IMG/VR virus record: IMGVR_UViG_3300046012_000348
Location: 1 to 37,731 of that record
Source: a virus
Reading direction: 5' to 3' (one strand)
Length of the DNA: 37,731 nt
Both the position numbers and the translations under genes were made by a program. Shown in pieces: positions 21,954 to 27,945 of the stretch (position 1 is its first letter; each line of letters opens with the position of its first letter). The notes under the pieces are model-generated. The model made no database searches, was not told the DNA's origin, and saw only the letters and a list, made by a program, of their open reading frames with translations.

Positions 21954-22600
21954 ACGTCTCGGCCGTCATCGTCACGCGCGGCGATGTGGATCTGGCGCCT
22001 GTGCTTGACTCGCTGCCTCGCGACTGGCAGAAGGTGATCTGGAATAACATCGAACGCGACGACCTGAGCGTCTACGGACGGTACGCCGCCATCGAGGAAT
22101 GCGAGCATGATGCAATCTTCGTTCAGGACGACGATTGCGTCCTACCGCCAGAGACGATCCAGGAGCTGCTTCGCGTGGCGTTCACGCCGCGCATGATCAT
22201 CCGCGGCCCCGGCGACGACCGCGAGATCCCCGACGCCGTAGGGCCCGCGATTGTCGCGAACATGCCGCAACGGTTCCGCGACACCGGCTTCTACAACGAC
22301 CACTGCTTGCTCGGCTTCGGCGCGATGTTCCACCGCGATATCCCCGCAATGGCGTTCGGGAAGCTCGCAAACGCGTTCGGTATCGACGACGTTCTCGCCG
22401 CCGTCGATCAGGACCCAGACTTTTTTCGCCGCACCGTCGACATCGTGGTCACCGCTCTGACGCCGCGCATCCTCGTCGACCTGCCATACGAAGACCTGCC
22501 GTGGGCGTCCGCACCGAACCGCATGTGGAAGACCGACGGGCACGTCGCCGAGCGCACACGGATGCTCGAGCTCGTCCGCCAAGTCAGGGACGCCGAGTGA
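21950..22600 (+). CDS. GT-A-like glycosyltransferase
   Basis: A 216-aa protein. The N-terminal Rossmann strand SAVIVTRGDVDLAPVLDSL is followed by WNN, a substrate loop, and FVQDDDCVLPPETI (Asp60-Asp62, a DXD metal site). The middle part DTGFYNDHCLLGFGAMFHRD fits a GT2 active-site loop. It is compact for the family, which may indicate a minimal GT-A. The GTG is coupled to the upstream zinc-finger gene. Confidence 0.7.
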   Translation: MNVSAVIVTRGDVDLAPVLDSLPRDWQKVIWNNIERDDLSVYGRYAAIEECEHDAIFVQDDDCVLPPETIQELLRVAFTPRMIIRGPGDDREIPDAVGPAIVANMPQRFRDTGFYNDHCLLGFGAMFHRDIPAMAFGKLANAFGIDDVLAAVDQDPDFFRRTVDIVVTALTPRILVDLPYEDLPWASAPNRMWKTDGHVAERTRMLELVRQVRDAE

Positions 22601-22758
22601 AGGCGCCGCGCTTCGTCTGGAACTGGGACCTGCGCTGGCCGTGGCTCGTCATCTGGCAGCCGTGGGGCGCGCACGGATGGACGCCAACGATGCGCATCCT
22701 GAAAGTCGGGCCACTCGTACTCCACGTCTGGCGCAACCCCCGAAGGATCAACGCGTGA
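22597..22758 (+). CDS. Trp-rich 53-aa protein
   Basis: A short protein, GTGA-coupled to GT genes on both sides. It is rich in Trp and Pro (FVWNWDLRWPWLVIWQPWG, LVLHVWRNPRR). No membrane segment or motif is clear. It may be a small accessory to the neighbouring transferases. Confidence 0.45.
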   Translation: MKAPRFVWNWDLRWPWLVIWQPWGAHGWTPTMRILKVGPLVLHVWRNPRRINA

Positions 22759-23480
22759 TCGTCGACGTGATCTACCTGACGTTCAACCGTCTCGCGTTCA
22801 CCCAGACATCGTTCGCGGCGCTGCTCTCCAACACCGACTGGCAGCACGTCGACCGGCTGATCGTCTACGACGACGGTTCCGAAGACGGCAGCCGCGAATG
22901 GGTCGGTGAAGCCATCGCCGCCTGCCCCGTCCATGCGGAGGTGCGAGCCGAGAAACACCTGGGACCCGTCGCGATCATGTTGCGCCACCTCGCCGACCCC
23001 GACAACGCTGCCTGGTTCGCCAAGATCGACAACGACTGCTGCGTGCCGCCCGGATGGCTGCCCGCCATGCTGTCCGTCCTCGAAACGAACCCGCACGTCG
23101 AACTGCTCGGCATGGAAGCAGGCATGACCGCCGTACCCGGACGCGACGGCGCCGCGTTCGACGGGGTCTACGGGTTCGAGCCGGCAACGAACATCGGCGG
23201 CATCGGCCTGATGTCGCGCGCCATGTTCGACCGGCTGCCCGCGATGCTGCCGGACGGCCGCAACGGATTCTCAGAACTGCAACACACCTACGGGCCAGTC
23301 CGCGGATGGATCAAACCCGATCTTCCGGTCGCGCTCCTCGACCGTGTCCCCGCCGAGCCGTGGCTGACGCTCTCGGCCGGCTACATCGCGGACGGCTGGC
23401 AGCGCCCGCAAGGCGTCTGGGATCCGTACTGGATGGGTTGGGCATACGAATGGCTTCCGGCTGTCGAGGAGGCCGCGTGA
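22755..23480 (+). CDS. Family-2 glycosyltransferase
   Basis: A 241-aa GT2-type enzyme. The first strand DVIYLTFNRLAFTQTSF leads to VYDDGSEDGSREW (Asp39/Asp40 bind the nucleotide) and FAKIDNDCCVPPGWL (Asp92-Asn93-Asp94, the DXD site). A middle region with YGFEPATNIGGIGLMSRAMF fits the acceptor loop. It is the clearest GT2 of this operon and is coupled by GTGA to the gene before and the methyltransferase after. Confidence 0.85.
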   Translation: MIVDVIYLTFNRLAFTQTSFAALLSNTDWQHVDRLIVYDDGSEDGSREWVGEAIAACPVHAEVRAEKHLGPVAIMLRHLADPDNAAWFAKIDNDCCVPPGWLPAMLSVLETNPHVELLGMEAGMTAVPGRDGAAFDGVYGFEPATNIGGIGLMSRAMFDRLPAMLPDGRNGFSELQHTYGPVRGWIKPDLPVALLDRVPAEPWLTLSAGYIADGWQRPQGVWDPYWMGWAYEWLPAVEEAA

Positions 23481-23995
23481 GAACACGGCTGATCATCGGG
23501 ACGATCAACGCGTGGCCCGACGACACCGAGTGGCGCAACTTCACCCTGGACGTGCAGCCGCGCGGCATCTGGCATCCCGAACTGAACATGATCGTGCAGC
23601 CGGACTTCGTCGCCGACATGACCATGCTCGCCGACTTCCGCGACGAGATGTTCGACGAGATCCGGGCGCACCACGTACTGGAGCACGTGACCCGCGACGA
23701 CGGCGTGAAAGCGCTCGAGCAGATCAGCCGTATCGTGAAGCGCGGCGGCATCCTGGACGTGGAGGTGCCGGACCTCGACCGAGTGACGGCCGCCTACACG
23801 GCAGGCGAGATCGACGCGGACTCAGCACGTCAGTGGCTGCTCGGCGAGCAGCTCGCGAACCATCGCGACCCCGACACGCACAGAATGCTGTGGACGGAGG
23901 ATGAGCTACGCGTCGCGCTCGAACATTCCGGCTACCGCGTCGGCGCACGCGAGGACACAGAGCTTGCGCTGCGGTTCCGGGCTGCGCGGCCATGA
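23477..23995 (+). CDS. Class I SAM-dependent methyltransferase
   Basis: A 172-aa protein with a compact Rossmann fold. Acidic motif LDVQPRG, then DEIRAHHVLEHVTRDDG (typical post-motif II 'HVLEH'), and ISRIVKRGGILDVEVPDLDRV (motif III). The N-terminal glycine-rich loop is short or absent, so it is a minimal member like those in glycan gene clusters. A sugar O- or N-methyltransferase is the best guess. The GTG and the following ATG overlap their neighbours by four bases. Confidence 0.75.
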   Translation: MRTRLIIGTINAWPDDTEWRNFTLDVQPRGIWHPELNMIVQPDFVADMTMLADFRDEMFDEIRAHHVLEHVTRDDGVKALEQISRIVKRGGILDVEVPDLDRVTAAYTAGEIDADSARQWLLGEQLANHRDPDTHRMLWTEDELRVALEHSGYRVGAREDTELALRFRAARP

Positions 23996-24753
23996 AGCTC
24001 GTCGCTTCGCTGATCGTGCGCAACGAGCTCGGCCGCTACCTCGAAACCTGTGTCGAGCATCTGCGGGAGTTCTGCGACGAGATCAGGATTGTCGATGACG
24101 GCTCGACCGACGGTACGTTCGAGTGGCTGGCCGTGCAGCCGCAGGTGGATGTGGCGCAGCTTCCGCAGTCGCGGTTCTTCGACCATGAGGGACGGACGCG
24201 GCAGTCGCTGCTCGAGTGGACGCTGATGGGCAGGCCGACACACGTGCTCGCGGTCGACGCGGACGAGGTTGTGTCGGGCGGGGCGGCTGTCCGTGAGGGG
24301 TGCCGGGCGGGTGTGGAGATCATGTCGCTCGAGATGCGCGAGGTGTGGAAGGCGCAGTCCGGATGTTTGTGTGTGCGCGGCGACGGCGGCTGGCGTCCGC
24401 ACGGGGTGCCGGCGGTTTGGCGTGTGCCGCCGGATCCGTCTCGGTTCCGGATCGCGGACCGTGCGTTGGCTTGTGGCCGTGTCCCGACGATCGTGGATCA
24501 GGCGCGCGCCCAATCGGTCGACGCCGCCATTTGGCATTTCGGCTGGGCGAACGAGACGGAACGGGTCGCCCGTCATCAGCGGTATGCGGTCGCGGACGGC
24601 GGACGGTTCCACCGCTCCCAGCATCTCGACTCGATCATGTGGCCCGACAGCCAGGTCGCGATGCACCCGTACGACTGGCCGACCGCGCTCGGGCCCTACC
24701 GCGACCGGATCCTTGACCGCTGCAACCCGAAGGAGCCCATATGGCAGGCATAA
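23992..24753 (+). CDS. Family-2 glycosyltransferase
   Basis: A 253-aa GT2 enzyme. Motifs: LIVRNELGRYL, IRIVDDGSTDGT (residues 32-42), HVLAVDADEVVSGGA with Asp89-Ala90-Asp91 as the metal site, then AAIWHFGWANET where the Trp/His region fits the acceptor. It would transfer a sugar to a glycan or protein. Its ATG overlaps the methyltransferase stop (ATGA), so both are made together. The 3' end overlaps the next gene by 13 bases. Confidence 0.85.
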   Translation: MKLVASLIVRNELGRYLETCVEHLREFCDEIRIVDDGSTDGTFEWLAVQPQVDVAQLPQSRFFDHEGRTRQSLLEWTLMGRPTHVLAVDADEVVSGGAAVREGCRAGVEIMSLEMREVWKAQSGCLCVRGDGGWRPHGVPAVWRVPPDPSRFRIADRALACGRVPTIVDQARAQSVDAAIWHFGWANETERVARHQRYAVADGGRFHRSQHLDSIMWPDSQVAMHPYDWPTALGPYRDRILDRCNPKEPIWQA

Positions 24754-24995
24754 CCCGCACAGTCCACCCGTCTTCAACGTTCGCGTGGAAGCCGCTCGCA
24801 CAGATGATCCCCGACATGCACTTCGGGCCGCCACCGGGAGCGAACGGCGACGCGGCACAGGCGGACCCGCCGATGGGGCTCGCGTTCATCGACCCGGACG
24901 GCGAAACGCACGTGTTCGTGTTCAACGAAGACGGACGGCAGAAACTGCTCGAGGCGCTGACGGGCGGCATCGTTCTGCCGGGGATAAAGCATTGA
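24741..24995 (+). CDS. Small protein of unknown function
   Basis: An 84-aa protein with ATG 5 bases after AGGAG. It has a Pro/Gly-rich N-terminus and an ordered C-terminal half (GLAFIDPDGETHVFVFNEDG, then LLEALTGGIVLPG). This last pattern is common to small phage proteins of unknown function. It overlaps the glycosyltransferase end. Confidence 0.55.
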   Translation: MAGITRTVHPSSTFAWKPLAQMIPDMHFGPPPGANGDAAQADPPMGLAFIDPDGETHVFVFNEDGRQKLLEALTGGIVLPGIKH

Positions 24996-25345
24996 CCTGG
25001 CATGTCCCGTCGCCGTGGATGTTCTTGCTTCTTGCGTTGGCGGCGTACCGTCTGACGCGGTTCGTCGGCTGGGATTCGATTTCCGAACCTGCACGCGCGT
25101 GGGTGACGGGGCGGCATGAGACGGGGTCGGGGAAGGACGCGCGCGATAGCGACAAAGGGGTGAAGACGCGCCGCTACCGGCCGAAGGTGGACGAGTTGCT
25201 GCACTGCCCGTACTGCGTTTCATGGTGGCTGTGCGTCGCCGGGTTTGTTGTCTGGCAGTGGTGGCCGCACGCGGTCGAGGTGCTCGCGGTTCCGTGGGCC
25301 GCGTCGGGTGTCGTCGGCCTGATCAGCAAGGTGCTGGACGCCTGA
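24992..25345 (+). CDS. DUF1360-like membrane protein
   Basis: A 117-aa protein from a TTG overlapping the previous stop (TTGA). The N-terminal helix (WMFLLLALAAYRLTRFVGWD) and the Cys-pair LLHCPYCVSWWLCVAGFVVW match the DUF1360 family of small membrane proteins, which have two or three TM helices and a conserved C-P-x-C. A third hydrophobic stretch lies at the C-terminus. The role is unknown; in phages this type often sits near tail or lysis genes. Confidence 0.65.
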   Translation: MTWHVPSPWMFLLLALAAYRLTRFVGWDSISEPARAWVTGRHETGSGKDARDSDKGVKTRRYRPKVDELLHCPYCVSWWLCVAGFVVWQWWPHAVEVLAVPWAASGVVGLISKVLDA

Positions 25346-25355
25346 GGTCTGGATC

Positions 25356-25391
25356 GGGGACTAGGCAAACGTCCCCTCTGTCCCATACGAT
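25356..25391 (+). promoter_or_regulatory. Promoter/operator, copy E
   Basis: GGGGAC (25356-25361), N9, GTCCCC (25371-25376) dyad; -35-like TAGGCA (25362-25367), 18 bases, TACGAT (25386-25391). The HNH gene ATG (25400) lies 8 bases after the -10 and has no ribosome-binding site, so a leaderless message is likely. Confidence 0.7.
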
Positions 25392-25399
25392 GCGGCAGC

Positions 25400-25879
25400 A
25401 TGTATGCCACCGACCAGGCCGTCGCGGTAAGCGCCGAGCAGCTCGAGCGCTTCATCGACAGGGTTGAGCTACTCGCGAACGGCTGTTGGCGGTGGCGAGG
25501 ATGTCTCGCGAAGAACGGTTATGGGCGGTTCTCGGTCGGCCGTGGCAAGAACGTTGCCGCCCACCGATACGCATGGCTCTGGTTGAAAGGGCCGATCCCG
25601 GAGGGGCTCGTCATCGACCATCTCTGCCGCAACCGTGACTGCGTGAACCCGGAGCATCTCGAACCCGTGGAGCAGCGCGAAAACCTACATCGCGGGTTGC
25701 AGTTCGATCTCAAGACTCACTGCAAGCACGGCCACGAATACGTGGCAATCAAGCACGGAAACAATCTCTGGTGCCGCGACTGCAAGAAGGCCCACGATCA
25801 CAAAATGTGGCTGCATCGGAAGGCGCGACTTCATGCGGCAGGAACGGCGAACGCTATGGAAGGAGCAAGGCACACATGA
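25400..25879 (+). CDS. HNH homing endonuclease (second copy)
   Basis: A 159-aa HNH_3-type endonuclease. The core is KGPIPEGLVIDHLCRNRDCVNPEHLEPV with first His in DHLC and Asn/His in NPEHL. A Zn knuckle follows (HCKHGHEYVA...LWCRDCKKAHDHK). It shares domain order with the HNH gene at 17118 but is clearly different in sequence. Driven by copy E, so it can be expressed alone. It lies at the edge of the island next to the portal, a typical site for a mobile gene. Confidence 0.85.
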   Translation: MYATDQAVAVSAEQLERFIDRVELLANGCWRWRGCLAKNGYGRFSVGRGKNVAAHRYAWLWLKGPIPEGLVIDHLCRNRDCVNPEHLEPVEQRENLHRGLQFDLKTHCKHGHEYVAIKHGNNLWCRDCKKAHDHKMWLHRKARLHAAGTANAMEGARHT

Positions 25880-26037
25880 GCCCCTGTAACTGTGGCGGGT
25901 CGGGTCAGTGGCAGCCAGCCACGGAGCAAGCACAACCGCAAGCAGCCGTAAGCGGCCCGGCGGCGCCCGGCTACTTCTCGGAGGCCCCGAAGGTCTGGAA
26001 CGGACCGCAGCCCGCACAGACGAAGCCCACCTCCTAG
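25876..26037 (+). CDS. Small Cys-rich protein before the portal
   Basis: A 53-aa protein, ATGA overlap, with a good GGAAGGAG region upstream. It starts C-N-C-G-G-S-G, then is Gln/Pro/Ala-rich and disordered. Such short 'CxCGG' proteins commonly lie in front of phage portal genes; the function is not known. Confidence 0.5.
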   Translation: MSPCNCGGSGQWQPATEQAQPQAAVSGPAAPGYFSEAPKVWNGPQPAQTKPTS

Positions 26038-26058
26038 CTTGCAAACGTTCCCGTCCTG

Positions 26059-27945
26059 ATGCAGCTCCCCGGCAGGCGTCAGACGCCCCGTGCCGTCACC
26101 GCGTCGGCGGCGCGCGCGACGATCAACAACTCCGCCTCCATGCGCCGGCTCGTGCAGCCGTGGCAGGAACGCGCGCTCGGCTACTACGACAGCCTTGGGC
26201 CGATCAAGTTCGCCGGCGGCTTCTACAGTCGCGGCCTCACGAAGCTGCGGATCTTCCCGGCGATACTCGACGACAACGGCGAGCCGCAAGAGACCGAGGA
26301 CAAGACGTTGCGGGAGTTGCTCGACCGGGTGCAGGACCCCAACGGCGGCCGCACGAATCTCCTCGGCACCTACGGGCGGCTGCGGTTCCTGATCGGCGAG
26401 TCGTACCTGGTCTGCACGTTCGACGACGAGATCGGCGAGAAGTGGGAAATGCTGTCGGTCGACGAGCTGCGCGTGAACTCGTCAGGCACCTACACGCGGA
26501 TGATGGCGCCGCAGCTCGGGACATCCGAGCTGAAAGCTGTGCCGGACGACGAGTTCGAGCCGTTGCCGGACAGCGCGATCGTCTACCGGCTCTGGCGTCC
26601 CCACCCGCGCTTCTCTCTGCTCGCCGACTCGTCCGTGATGGGGATCCTCGACGAGTGCGAGGAGCTTCTGCTTTTGCAGGCCGCCGTCCGTGCGCGTGTC
26701 CGTTCCAGGCTTGCCGGCAACGGCATGCTTGTGATGGCCGCTGACATCTCACCTCCGCCGCTCGAGGTCGTCGGCGACGAGGACATGCCGGCGGACCCGT
26801 TCTACGCCGACCTGATCGACCATCTGACCGCCCCGATCCGAGACGAAGGATCAGCGTCCGCGGCGGCACCGCTGCTGCTCCGCGTCGACAAGACCCTCGT
26901 GAAGGACGGCTTCAACTTCCTGTCGTTCCGCGATCCGAACGAGGAATACCGCGAAGCGAGCCTGCGCGACGAGTGCATACGCCGGATCGCGATCGGGATC
27001 GATATGCCACCCGAAGCGCTGACCGGCGTGGGGACCGTCAACCACTGGGGGGCATGGACGATCGACGAGCAGATCTGGAAGGCGCACCTGCAGCCCGTCG
27101 CACAGGAGTTCGCCGACGACGTCACCTCCGCCTACCTTCGCCCCGCCGCCCGCGACGCCGGGTTCACGGATTGGCAGCGGGTCGTCGTAGCCTACGACGC
27201 CGCCGAAGCGATCAACCACCCCGACCGGGCGAAGGACGGCAAAGACCTGTACGCCGCCGGTGTGATCGGCAAAGCCGCGTTGCGCGAAGTGACCGGCTTC
27301 GACGACACCGACGCGCCCACCGAGCAGGAACGGGCCGAAAGCATCGGCATCAAAACCCGAGACTCGTCGCTCGCCTGGTACGGCATCCCATCCGTGCGTG
27401 CCGGCGGCCTGGAGCCGGAACCGGGCGAAGTCGAGAACGCCCAAGGCTCCTCGGCTGATCCTGCCGCCCCGACTGTCGGCTCCGAGGTCGAAGCTGGCCC
27501 GCCCGAGGGTGGCCCGTCCCCGATCACCGCCGCGGTTGTGCTGGATCCGCTGCTCGGCCGTGTGCTGGGCGCCGCGGAACTGGCGGTCGAGCACGCACGC
27601 AAAACGGCGGGGTCGCGGCTGCGGACACGGGCGAATAACGGCTGCCCGTCGTGCAAGGAGCGTCTGGTCGATGTGCCGCAACAGCTTGTCGCGGCGACGC
27701 TCGGCCGTGAGCAGGTGCGCGCGTTGAACGCGCCGGCCGAGCTCGAGCTGGTCGCGGGGTCGGGGCTTCCGTTCGTTGCGATGCTGACCCGCTGGGGCTA
27801 CCCGTCCGACCAGGCGGCGGCGGTCGGCGCACAGGTGGAGCATCACGCGGCCCGCACCCTGTACGAGGCCGAGCCGGAAGGTTTGCCGGCCGGTTTCACT
27901 GAGTGGGTGCAGCGGCTCGGCGTTGAGGAGCCGGTCGCGGCGTGA
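26059..27945 (+). CDS. Portal protein
   Basis: A 628-aa predicted portal (head-tail connector). The sequence reads through typical portal elements: YYDSLGPIKFAGGFYSRGL, then LLGTYGRLRFLIGESYLV, IVYRLWRPHPRFSLLADSS, the long helix EELLLLQAAVRARVRSRL, and the stem helix ECIRRIAIGIDMPPEALTG, followed by VNHWGAWTIDEQIWK. The C-terminal part (about residues 520-628) is a Pro-rich linker then a helical barrel-like end with C-P-S-C. It is the ring DNA passes through. No good ribosome-binding site is seen; the ATG lies 20 bases after a degraded TTGCAAAC-GTTCCC copy of the operator. Confidence 0.8.
   Translation: MQLPGRRQTPRAVTASAARATINNSASMRRLVQPWQERALGYYDSLGPIKFAGGFYSRGLTKLRIFPAILDDNGEPQETEDKTLRELLDRVQDPNGGRTNLLGTYGRLRFLIGESYLVCTFDDEIGEKWEMLSVDELRVNSSGTYTRMMAPQLGTSELKAVPDDEFEPLPDSAIVYRLWRPHPRFSLLADSSVMGILDECEELLLLQAAVRARVRSRLAGNGMLVMAADISPPPLEVVGDEDMPADPFYADLIDHLTAPIRDEGSASAAAPLLLRVDKTLVKDGFNFLSFRDPNEEYREASLRDECIRRIAIGIDMPPEALTGVGTVNHWGAWTIDEQIWKAHLQPVAQEFADDVTSAYLRPAARDAGFTDWQRVVVAYDAAEAINHPDRAKDGKDLYAAGVIGKAALREVTGFDDTDAPTEQERAESIGIKTRDSSLAWYGIPSVRAGGLEPEPGEVENAQGSSADPAAPTVGSEVEAGPPEGGPSPITAAVVLDPLLGRVLGAAELAVEHARKTAGSRLRTRANNGCPSCKERLVDVPQQLVAATLGREQVRALNAPAELELVAGSGLPFVAMLTRWGYPSDQAAAVGAQVEHHAARTLYEAEPEGLPAGFTEWVQRLGVEEPVAA

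Noticed and set aside
26039-26058. TTGCAAAC-GTTCCC before the portal as a further promoter copy
   Set aside because: No left GGGGAC arm, spacing is one base short and no TANNNT at the right distance; at best a decayed copy.
26851-27846. 331-aa - strand ORF
   Set aside because: Antisense to the portal; no domain and repetitive composition.
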